Shown one piece after another: positions 6,181 through 11,761 of a stretch of 11,761 nt of DNA. The notes under the pieces were generated by a model, which saw only the letters and a program-made list of their open reading frames with translations, made no database searches and had not been told where the DNA came from. Source of the DNA: Subdoligranulum variabile (lineage in GTDB: Bacteria > Bacillota > Clostridia > Oscillospirales > Ruminococcaceae); assembly GCA_004554775.1 (NCBI GenBank), contig SFKI01000035.1:1-11761 (forward strand). The letters run 5' to 3'. The stretch's first letter is position 1, and each line of letters begins with the position of its first letter. The position numbers were made by a program, and so were the translations under genes.

Positions 6181-7026
6181 ATGCTGCATAAAATCATCTA
6201 TGTGCAGGGGAATAAGCGCCTGCCGCTAACGCCGGAAAATGGCATCATCCTGACCAATATCGACGGCTTAACCAGCCAGAATATCACCCTCGATACCACA
6301 AAAACGGTTAACGGCATCGGCGTACAGGTCAACACCCAAACCGTCGAGCCGAAGAACATCTCATTAACCGGCGTGCTTTTGGGCGATTCCTCCGCGCGGC
6401 GAAAAGATTTGCTTCGCACCATCATTCCACGCGCCGTGTCGCGGCTGGAAATCGACGATCTGTACACCATCACCGTATATCCCACCCAAACGCCCGAGAT
6501 AGAGCGCTATAGCCGCGATGCGGGCTTTTCCGTCATGCTGCGCGCCCCGTTCCCGTACTTCGCCGTCCAGGCGGAAAAAACGGAGGTGATGATGGGCGTG
6601 ACCAAGCTGTTTAAATTCCCGTGTAAGCTCAATTCGTTTATTCTTGGCCAGCGCATGCAGCTTGTGTACAAGTTTGTCAACAACCCCGGCTCCGTCGCGT
6701 GCGGATTTACCGCCGTGCTTACGGCGGATGGCGATGTGGTAAATCCCAAGATTGAGCACATGGACACCGGCGAGTATGTGATGATCAAAAAGACCATGCA
6801 CGATGGCGATACGATTACTTATTCGTATCTTAATGGACGCGCGTCCGTATACTACGCGCAGGGAGATAACGCGCCGGTGAACGCATTTTCGGCCTTGTCT
6901 ATCGATTCCGTACCCTTTGAGCTTGCTCCCGGCGATAATCCGATCAAGATCACCGCCGCCGACGGCTATAGCCTGCTGGATGCGTTTATTACCTTTCATC
7001 CTGTATACGCGGGGGTGGAACAATAA
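6181..7026 (+). CDS. Distal tail protein (Dit)
   Basis: Forms the hexameric ring that joins the tail tube to the tip hub and gives attachment points for receptor-binding proteins. It has 281 residues, with AAGGGGG at 6165-6171 upstream. The N-terminal half begins with a strand (MLHKIIYVQGNKRLPLT) and carries ILTNIDGLTSQNITLDT. RAPFPYF at residues 121-127 corresponds to the PxPYF motif of the Sipho_tail family. The C-terminal half is a galectin-like beta domain ending in FELAPGDNPIKITA (236-249), the PGDNxI signature of these proteins. At 281 residues it is a little longer than the SPP1 type. I see no separate carbohydrate-binding insertion. The stop shares one base with the next start (TAATG), so the hub is translationally coupled. 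Confidence 0.88.
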   Translation: MLHKIIYVQGNKRLPLTPENGIILTNIDGLTSQNITLDTTKTVNGIGVQVNTQTVEPKNISLTGVLLGDSSARRKDLLRTIIPRAVSRLEIDDLYTITVYPTQTPEIERYSRDAGFSVMLRAPFPYFAVQAEKTEVMMGVTKLFKFPCKLNSFILGQRMQLVYKFVNNPGSVACGFTAVLTADGDVVNPKIEHMDTGEYVMIKKTMHDGDTITYSYLNGRASVYYAQGDNAPVNAFSALSIDSVPFELAPGDNPIKITAADGYSLLDAFITFHPVYAGVEQ

Positions 7027-8285
7027 TGCTGCTGCATGTGTTTTCCGATACGGGCCAGTATCTGGGCCGTATCAATTCGTTTATTTCCGTCTCGTGGACG
7101 GAGGAATACATCGGCAAGGGAAAGCTGGCCATGTACTGCTACGATACCGACGAGACGGCCAAGCTGCTGCGCCATGGGTATCTGCTCTACCGCGCCGACC
7201 GCGGCACGGCCATGGAGATTGTGCGCATCGACCGCGACGACCAGACGCGGCAGATATACGTCGGCGGCTATACGACGCTCAATCTCCTGTCCCGCCGCGT
7301 TGTAACGGAGGCCTACGATGCCAACGTCGGCGAATCGTCCATCTATGGCCTTCTCTCGGCCAACCTGCGCGGCCTGCCCGTCGTAAACGCCGCGGCCAAG
7401 GGCTATACAGAAGCCCTTGGCGAAACCGTGACGTACGAAAAAGCGCGGCTGTACGAATCCATCCAGGAAATTTGCCAGGGCACCGGCCTTGGCGTCCGCA
7501 TGCTGTACGACCCGGACAACAACAAAAACACGTTAGAAGTGTACAAGGGCGTCGATCACACCGTTGACAGCGCGTCCCCGTACATCGCAAGCGCGGAGTT
7601 CGGCAACCTCCTGTCGCTCAAAACGTCCGAGGATAACGACTACTACCGCAATACCTTGGTCGTTACCGGCACGCTCATCGGCGGCCAGACGGTATGGGTG
7701 CGCGTGTATGCCGACGGCGTATGTAACAAGGAGGCCGAGCAGCGCGAGACGCTGTGGGAATCCGGCCTGACCCAGCGCGAAGCCGTTACGGAGGAGATCA
7801 AGGAAAACAATTGGTCGAAGCCCAGCAGCGGCGGTAGCGGCGGTAGCGGCGGCTATTGGGCATCCGAATATGGCGGCCACAGAGATCCGGACGACCCGGC
7901 CACGCCATCTAAAGCCAATGCGCGCATTGCCAATACAACGTCCACGGAGGATCAGTACAAAAAGTATTCCGGCGGCTATAAGATCGTCGAGCCGGAAGAA
8001 ACCGGCGCGGAGTTCGCCGACCGCCTGGCCAAGGCTGGCGTGGATAAGTTGAAAGAGTACGCCAAGGTACAAAATTTCGACGCGCAGATATCGCCGTCTG
8101 ATTTCGGCACCCTGTATTCTTTGGGCGATATCATCACCTGCAAATCGTCGCGCTATGGCATGCAGTTTGATGCGCGCGTGTCCTCGTTCACCGAGCGCGA
8201 GGAGTCCGGCAAAACCACACTGTCCGTCGTGCTCGGTTCCCCCGATCAGAACGCTATAAAGGGAGGGATTTTGCTCTATGGCTGA
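7026..8285 (+). CDS. Tail hub / tail-associated protein, Gp37-like (ReqiPepy6 Gp37 family)
   Basis: Likely the tip hub that closes the tail and is pushed through the envelope at infection. It has 419 residues; the ATG shares a base with the Dit stop. The N-terminal motif series VFSDTGQYLGRINSFISVSW, then GKGKLAMYCY, then GYLLYRADRGTAMEIVRID and IYVGGYTTLNLLSRRVV matches Siphovirus ReqiPepy6 Gp37-like proteins. It continues with the hub core TGLGVRMLYDPDNNKNTLEV and NDYYRNTLVVTG. Residues 264-278 are a Gly/Ser linker (SKPSSGGSGGSGGYW), followed by a low-complexity Asp/Pro/Asn/Thr stretch to about 320. The fold resumes at VEPEETGAEFADRLAKAG and TLYSLGDIITCKSSRYG, which close the hub barrel. No lysozyme or peptidase domain is fused, so cell wall cutting must come from another gene. 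Confidence 0.82.
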   Translation: MLLHVFSDTGQYLGRINSFISVSWTEEYIGKGKLAMYCYDTDETAKLLRHGYLLYRADRGTAMEIVRIDRDDQTRQIYVGGYTTLNLLSRRVVTEAYDANVGESSIYGLLSANLRGLPVVNAAAKGYTEALGETVTYEKARLYESIQEICQGTGLGVRMLYDPDNNKNTLEVYKGVDHTVDSASPYIASAEFGNLLSLKTSEDNDYYRNTLVVTGTLIGGQTVWVRVYADGVCNKEAEQRETLWESGLTQREAVTEEIKENNWSKPSSGGSGGSGGYWASEYGGHRDPDDPATPSKANARIANTTSTEDQYKKYSGGYKIVEPEETGAEFADRLAKAGVDKLKEYAKVQNFDAQISPSDFGTLYSLGDIITCKSSRYGMQFDARVSSFTEREESGKTTLSVVLGSPDQNAIKGGILLYG

Positions 8286-8934
8286 GCGCTGTTTCCCGCT
8301 TGATAACATCACCTATTCCGCCGAGGATATGCAGCTATACCTTTGCACCCGTTCGTCCGGCGTGTATACGTTGGATTCCTGCCTGCGCGTTACCGCTGGA
8401 ACCGGATTGGCCGTCAACGTCGAGCCCGGCCTTGCGTGGCTCAAGATCGGCGATTTCGCCGGGCTGGCGTATTGTAACGACGCGAACAACACCCTGACGC
8501 ATGACGCGGCGGATACCACCTACCCGCGCATTGACCGCGTGATCGTGCGCTATTCGGCGGCGTTTACAAACAAGATGCCCAAGCTCATGATCCTAAAGGG
8601 CACGCCCGCGTCCACGCCCTCCGCGCCCAATATCACCCGCACCAGCAACATCCATGATATCAGCCTGGCGCAGGTGCTCATCCCCGCTGGCGCTACGGCT
8701 GTCGGCACGATCACCGACGAGCGTGAGAACGCCGCCGTGTGCGGCCTGATGACCGACGGCACGCGAAAGATGGATGTTAGCCTTACCGGCACGGCTACCG
8801 GCATTCTCAAAGCCCTTGCGAGCGCCGAGGCGCAAACCGTCTACCAGCTTCGCAATATCAGCTACGGTTCTTCCGCCATGACGGCCAAATCTACCCCGCT
8901 TGCCACCGGGGAGGTGTATCTACAGTATGAGTAA
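8278..8934 (+). CDS. Conserved baseplate / fibre-base structural protein
   Basis: A 218-residue protein from ATG 8278, overlapping the hub gene by 8 bases, with GGGAGGG at 8261-8267. It resembles a widespread Bacillota phage tip protein in motif order: xFPLDNITYSAEDMQLY, then LRVTAGTGLAVNVEPGLAWL, then TLTHDAADTTYPRIDRVIVR, KGTPASTPSAPNITR, and IPAGATAVGTITDERENAAV. Such proteins have an N-terminal beta domain that binds the baseplate, with Gly-rich turns and a terminal part directed outward. They are usually annotated as structural or hypothetical. The C-terminal part (MDVSLTGTATGILKALASAE) may hold the attachment site for fibres. No enzyme motif is seen. Its place between the hub and the fibres suggests it anchors the proteins encoded next; that is inference. 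Confidence 0.7.
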   Translation: MAERCFPLDNITYSAEDMQLYLCTRSSGVYTLDSCLRVTAGTGLAVNVEPGLAWLKIGDFAGLAYCNDANNTLTHDAADTTYPRIDRVIVRYSAAFTNKMPKLMILKGTPASTPSAPNITRTSNIHDISLAQVLIPAGATAVGTITDERENAAVCGLMTDGTRKMDVSLTGTATGILKALASAEAQTVYQLRNISYGSSAMTAKSTPLATGEVYLQYE

Positions 8935-9586
8935 AAACGCCTACGTGGGCGTGGATAGCGTGGCGCGTCGTGTCAAAGGGATATATGTTGGCGTGGACAA
9001 TGTAGCACGCCGCGTAAAGGCTGGGTACGTCGGCGTGGACAACGTAGCCCGGCAATTTTACCCCCAGGCCACAACGCCCACGCCCGTGGAGCCGGAATAT
9101 CCGTCCAATACGTCCATATCCATCGCGGCCAGTAAGTGCATCACAGAAAACTATACAACGCTTAACCGCACGAATATGGATATCTGCTACGTTGGGCGCG
9201 CGGTGCTGAATTATGATGAGGATTCCCGCGCGGGCGCGGCGCTCAAATTTAACGCTCCCGCCGCTGGCTGGGGCTATTACGGCAAAGCGGAGCTGTATTT
9301 TTATCGCAACGGAGGTTCTGCTTCCGCTGCTGTTCGCGTCGGCAAGCTCAATTGTTCTTATGATACCGCTCTTGGATGGACGGATTTTTATTATGGCCGT
9401 CTGGATGCGGTGGAAATGAATCAGGATTATTCCGGCGCGCCCAATTGGTGCATGATGGATATTTCGTCCTTCCTGCCAAGCGGAAACGGTGAGCTTGGTA
9501 TCACGCTGATGAGCAAAAACGCCTATATCACAATCGATGGCAACCCGTACAGCCCGACCGCGCCATATATCCAGCTTTCCCGCTAA
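8927..9586 (+). CDS. Tail protein with three YVGVD repeats and a C-terminal beta-sandwich-like domain
   Basis: A 219-residue tip or fibre protein. The chosen start is ATG 8927, which follows GGGGAGG (8908-8914) and overlaps the previous gene by 8 bases; the same frame extends to 8900 but there lacks a good site. Residues 6-47 are three tandem 14-residue units, the second being YVGVDNVARRVKAG. A short Pro/Thr-rich hinge follows (QATTPTPVEPEYPSN). Residues 60-219 form a beta-rich domain with FNAPAAGWGYYGKAELYFYR, NGGSASA, MDISSFLPSG and ELGITLMSKNAY, ending in APYIQLSR. The strand pattern is reminiscent of DNRLRE-type or other carbohydrate-binding beta sandwiches, but I cannot confirm a family. 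The same domain ends the gene at 10584-11386. Likely role: receptor binding, with the repeats as baseplate anchor (inference). Confidence 0.7.
   Translation: MSKNAYVGVDSVARRVKGIYVGVDNVARRVKAGYVGVDNVARQFYPQATTPTPVEPEYPSNTSISIAASKCITENYTTLNRTNMDICYVGRAVLNYDEDSRAGAALKFNAPAAGWGYYGKAELYFYRNGGSASAAVRVGKLNCSYDTALGWTDFYYGRLDAVEMNQDYSGAPNWCMMDISSFLPSGNGELGITLMSKNAYITIDGNPYSPTAPYIQLSR
8942..9067 (+). repeat. Three tandem 42-base (14-residue) repeats encoding YVGVD-x-VARR units
   Basis: Units at 8942-8983, 8984-9025 and 9026-9067 encode YVGVDSVARRVKGI, YVGVDNVARRVKAG and YVGVDNVARQFYPQ. The protein is nearly identical between units while many third codon positions differ, so selection keeps the peptide. 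Similar YxGVxxxAR(K/R)V units occur at the N-termini of other Bacillota phage tail proteins. Confidence 0.85.
9491..9526 (+). repeat. 36-base patch shared with 11306-11341 (copy 1)
   Basis: This stretch encodes ELGITLMSKNAY. It matches 11306-11341 at 35 of 36 bases (C/T difference at 9502), although the surrounding parts of the two related domains differ widely at silent positions. Confidence 0.85.
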
Positions 9587-9598
9587 GGAGGCGATAAG

Positions 9599-9904
9599 AT
9601 GAAAATTGTACAACGCATCCGTAACGTGCTGACAATCACCTGTCAGGACGTTAATTTTTTGTCCGCCTCAAATATCGAGGTGTACGTCAAGCAGGACGGC
9701 TTTTTTGCCTCCTATGTGCCAACGGTGCTGGATGCCACAAGCGTTTCCGTCACCATCCCTCTGGCCGACGCTAAACGCCTCAATGACCGGCACACGGTAA
9801 AAATCCAGTTTGCGCTGACCAACACAAACGGCGACCCCATGGCCAGCAACGTATTGGAGCTAACCGTGCGCGAGTTCCTCAAGGAGGCGGGCTATGGCAC
9901 TTAA
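9599..9904 (+). CDS. Small beta-rich phage tail-region protein, function unknown
   Basis: A 101-residue protein with a very good ribosome binding site, AAGGAGG at 9585-9591, 7 bases before ATG. The sequence alternates hydrophobic strands and polar turns: VLTITCQDVNFLSASNIEVY, then VLDATSVSVTIPLADAKRL, then HTVKIQFALTNTNGDP and NVLELTVREFLKEA. This suggests a single Ig-like or jelly-roll-like unit without signal peptide or membrane segment. Proteins of this size and style, with a final strand followed by a short helix, are found just before tail fibre genes in other Bacillota phages. It may be a fibre adaptor or chaperone. It overlaps the following fibre gene by 11 bases, so the two are probably made together. 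I do not recognise a named family. Confidence 0.6.
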   Translation: MKIVQRIRNVLTITCQDVNFLSASNIEVYVKQDGFFASYVPTVLDATSVSVTIPLADAKRLNDRHTVKIQFALTNTNGDPMASNVLELTVREFLKEAGYGT

Positions 9905-10571
9905 TTTTACCATCCGCAACCTCAGCCAAACCGAGGACGAAAAGACGTTTCACGTCGAGCAGACGGAAATCAAGCGCGTTGTAAACGTGGGCGCTACCTA
10001 CACCCCCGCCGTCAGCGAGGAGGGCGTGATCAGTTGGACAAACGACCAGGAGCTGCCAAACCCCGATCCCGTCAATATCAAAGGACCGGCAGGCCCCGCG
10101 CCCGCCGTCACCGTGTCCAAGGTGGGCAAGGTAGCTACCGTCACCATCGGAACCGAAACGTTTACGCTAACCGATGGCGCGGATGGCGATGGCACTGGCG
10201 ATATGCTCAAAGCCACCTACGACACGAACAATAACGGCATCGTCGATAACGCGGAAAAGCTGGGCGGAAAATCCGCGTCCGAGTTCGCCGCCGCCGTGCA
10301 CAGCCATGAAATTGCGGATGTGAACGGACTGCAGGCCGCTTTGGACGGCAAGATCAACACCACCTATACCCTGAGCATCACCGGCAACGAAATCGTTTTA
10401 ACGCCCAGCAGCGGGGATGCGCAGCAAATTACAATCCCCATTGCCACCGCCAGCGCCCTTGGTCTGGTAAAAGTCGGCACGGGGCTTGCGATTGCCGCCG
10501 ACGGGACGATATCCAACGCCTACTCCATGACATATTCCAACGGCACGCTTGCTATCACCGGCCCGTCGTAA
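9894..10571 (+). CDS. Tail fibre protein with collagen-like and fibre-repeat motifs
   Basis: A 225-residue fibre. AAGGAGG at 9881-9887 precedes ATG 9894, which lies inside the end of the previous gene. Residues 34-68 have a common fibre N-terminal pattern: ATYTPAVSEEGVISWTNDQE, LPNPDPVNIKGPAGPAP, the last part being a short collagen-like Gly-Pro stretch. A middle segment with GDMLKATYDTNNNGIVDNAE contains an EF-hand-like loop at D110-E121. Then follow KLGGKSASEFA and HSHEIADVNGLQAALDGK (136-153), the HxH/GL-LDGK repeat of trimeric phage fibres. The C-terminus (ATASALGLVKVGTGLAIAAD) is the VKVGxGL motif found near fibre ends, with a final SMTYSNGTLAITGPS strand pair. No peptidase or lyase domain is seen. 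It is short for a fibre, so a separate tip protein may be carried by the neighbouring genes. Confidence 0.78.
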   Translation: MALNFTIRNLSQTEDEKTFHVEQTEIKRVVNVGATYTPAVSEEGVISWTNDQELPNPDPVNIKGPAGPAPAVTVSKVGKVATVTIGTETFTLTDGADGDGTGDMLKATYDTNNNGIVDNAEKLGGKSASEFAAAVHSHEIADVNGLQAALDGKINTTYTLSITGNEIVLTPSSGDAQQITIPIATASALGLVKVGTGLAIAADGTISNAYSMTYSNGTLAITGPS

Positions 10572-10583
10572 GGAGGGGATTCC

Positions 10584-11386
10584 ATGGCTCTTACCTTCAA
10601 CGGCAATGCTCCTTCCGTAGTCACTTACAACGGCCAAAGCGTAACGAAGATCACCTATAATGACGTAGCTGTCTGGAACGCCATCTCCATTTCCGCGCCG
10701 AGCAACCTGCGGGTCAACGGCAGCACCAGCAGCACCAGCTCCGCCTGTAAGCTGACATGGAATGCGTCCACCCTCAGCGGCGCTACGGGCACGATCACCT
10801 ACTACATCTACAAAAACGGATCTCAGGTGGCCACCACGACCAGCACCAGCTACACGTTCAGCACGTAGCCTATAACAGCAGCGCAGGCTACAGCGCGTAT
10901 ACAAGCGCCGTAACCTTTACCTATAAGGTTTCCAGCACCAAGGTGACGGTTGCGGCCAGCAAGTATGCTACGAGCGACAACAGCTCTCTCGCAAACACCG
11001 GCGGAACGAGCTGCACCGTGGGGCGGTCTACGTCCGGCAGCCCTGTCGGAACGGCGATGAAGTTCAACGCGCCAAGCGGCGGGTGGTCGCAATATAGCAA
11101 GGCGACGCTGTATGTATATCGCAACGGCGGCAGCGCGTCGGCAAATATTGAGTTTGGCAAAATGAGCGTGGCCTATTCTACCACGCTGTACTGTACAGAG
11201 TTCTACCATGGCCAATATGCATCTTCCATGGGCTCTGTTGATGCAGGCGCGGCAAGCTGCTGGGTGTCCATTGACATTTCTTCTTACCTGCCGTCGGGCA
11301 CAAGCGAGCTTGGTATTACGCTGATGAGCAAAAACGCCTATTGCATTGTGGACGGCACGAACGCCTATATTCAGTTGTCGGCATGA
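10584..11386 (+). pseudogene. Tail fibre / adhesin with FN3 domain and the shared C-terminal domain, interrupted by a one-base frame lesion
   Basis: AAGGAGG (10570-10576) precedes ATG 10584. The first frame gives 94 residues: an N-terminal anchor with two YN-x-V half repeats (VVTYNGQSV, TKITYNDVAVW), then a fibronectin type III domain (ISAPSNLRVNG, KLTWNASTLSGATGTITYYI, YKNGSQVATTTSTSYTF). It stops at TAG 10866-10868. From about 10865 the -1 frame continues without interruption as VAYNSSAGYSAYTSAVTFTY, the last strands of the same FN3 domain. It then gives the C-terminal domain (KFNAPSGGWSQYSKATLYVY, NGGSASA, IDISSYLPSGTSELGITLM, AYIQLSA) to TGA 11384-11386. The intact protein would be about 267 residues. 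There is no X XXY YYZ site and no internal ribosome binding site near the junction, so a one-base loss (for example one G of ACGGTA) is more likely than recoding. A sequencing error would look the same. Confidence 0.75.
11306..11341 (+). repeat. 36-base patch shared with 9491-9526 (copy 2)
   Basis: Encodes ELGITLMSKNAY in the C-terminal domain of the interrupted fibre gene. It is 35 of 36 bases identical to 9491-9526 and could serve as a recombination tract between the two fibre genes. Confidence 0.85.
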
Positions 11387-11398
11387 TTGAAAGGAAAA

Positions 11399-11761
11399 AT
11401 GATTGTGAACGAAAAAGCGCTTAAAATCATCGAGGCCGCGAAATCCCAGCTTGGCAACCCCTATGTATTCGGCATGTGGGGGCGGGAATGCACGCCCTCT
11501 GTGCGCCGCCAGTACGCGGGCTATAACCCCAGCCACAAGCGCGCCATCTTTGGTGGGTATCAAGATCAAGGGCGGCGGCGCAACGTCGCAGTACAATACG
11601 GCAGCCAACTGGGTGTGGCGCGGCGAGATCGGCGACATGCCCGATGTGGTCTGCTGTGTGTTCCAGCGCCGAAACGGCAGGATGCAGCACACCGGATTGC
11701 ACATCGGCGGCGGCAAGGTGATTCATTGCTCCGCTGGCGTACAGTGGGGCGATACGTCCGA
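11399..11761 (+). pseudogene. NlpC/P60-type peptidoglycan hydrolase (endolysin) with internal deletion; 3' end cut by the window
   Basis: AAAGG at 11389-11393 precedes ATG 11399. The start frame gives a typical phage NlpC/P60 N-terminus (EKALKIIEAAKSQLGNPYVF, GMWGRECTPSVRRQYAGYNP, SHKRAIF) for 51 residues. It then turns into Arg/Gln-rich nonsense after about 11551. The expected continuation is in another frame from 11553: VGIKIKGGGATSQYNTAANW, RGEIGDMPDVVCCVF, QHTGLHIGGGKVIHCSAGVQ. In homologues these halves are joined by a Cys-rich segment ending in a DCRGLT-type motif, which carries the catalytic Cys. That segment, roughly 30-40 residues, is missing here, while the His region (HTGLHIGGG) remains. 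The gene therefore looks inactive. It is the expected cell-wall hydrolase for lysis or injection. No holin gene lies between it and the fibre (12-base gap). An assembly chimera is the main alternative. Confidence 0.75.

Noticed and set aside
8927..8944. MSKNAY at the N-terminus of the 8927 gene also occurs in the C-terminal domain (9509, 11324)
   Set aside because: The match covers only six residues; the N-terminal copy is explained by the YVGVD repeat module, so I treat it as coincidence.
8927..11386. Diversity-generating retroelement target (variable repeat) in the fibre C-termini
   Set aside because: No reverse transcriptase or template repeat is in the window, and differences between the two copies are spread over all bases, not only at adenines.
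1..11761. CRISPR array, tRNA, IS element, attachment site or origin
   Set aside because: No spaced identical repeats, cloverleaf, transposase or terminal inverted repeats were seen; the region is fully occupied by structural genes.

Overview
The window is one continuous, plus-strand structural operon of a tailed bacteriophage or prophage with siphovirus (long, non-contractile tail) architecture. There is a tape measure, a distal tail protein and a Gp37-like hub, but no sheath or contractile baseplate gene. Strong AAGGAGG-type ribosome binding sites, the protein families, a (G+C)-rich composition (about 65% in sampled lines) and a gut-type NlpC/P60 lysin suggest a GC-rich member of the Bacillota, probably a gut Clostridia-type host. 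That host assignment is inference: no host gene, integrase or attachment site is in view, so prophage and free phage cannot be told apart.

Layout, left to right. Head: scaffold protein (5' end cut by the window edge) and major capsid protein with an appended C-terminal Ig-like domain. Neck: three small, tightly coupled genes that look like the connector/adaptor, the head-closure stopper and the tail terminator. Tail shaft: major tail tube protein, then the tail assembly chaperone pair, which is organised like lambda G/GT. A T TTT TTC slippery heptamer lies 31 bases before the first stop codon, and the -1 frame is open into the second part. Next come the tape measure protein (641 aa), the distal tail protein (Dit) and the hub/Tal-like protein (Gp37-like family). 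Tail tip and fibres: a conserved baseplate/fibre-base protein, a protein with three 14-residue YVGVD repeats joined to a beta-rich C-terminal domain, a 101-aa small protein, a fibre with collagen-like and tail-fibre repeat motifs, and an FN3-containing protein that ends in the same C-terminal domain as the YVGVD protein. The last gene is an NlpC/P60 peptidoglycan hydrolase cut by the window end.

The genes are packed with ATGA, TAATG or 8-11 base overlaps and gaps of at most 25 bases, so they are almost certainly co-transcribed. No promoter is visible and no stretch above 300 bases lacks a gene. No genuine minus-strand gene was found.

The most notable points are: (1) a shared putative carbohydrate-binding or adhesion domain carried by two tail proteins with unrelated N-terminal anchors; (2) a one-base frame lesion in the second of these; (3) an internal deletion in the lysin that removes the segment expected to hold the catalytic cysteine and shifts the frame; (4) the frameshift signal and a 10-bp GC hairpin in the tail chaperone; and (5) a markedly lower-GC, internally repetitive middle part of the tape measure gene. 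The two adjacent broken genes at the 3' end point to a decaying prophage or to sequence/assembly errors. I see no clear evidence for a wholly new system such as a defence island or retroelement.
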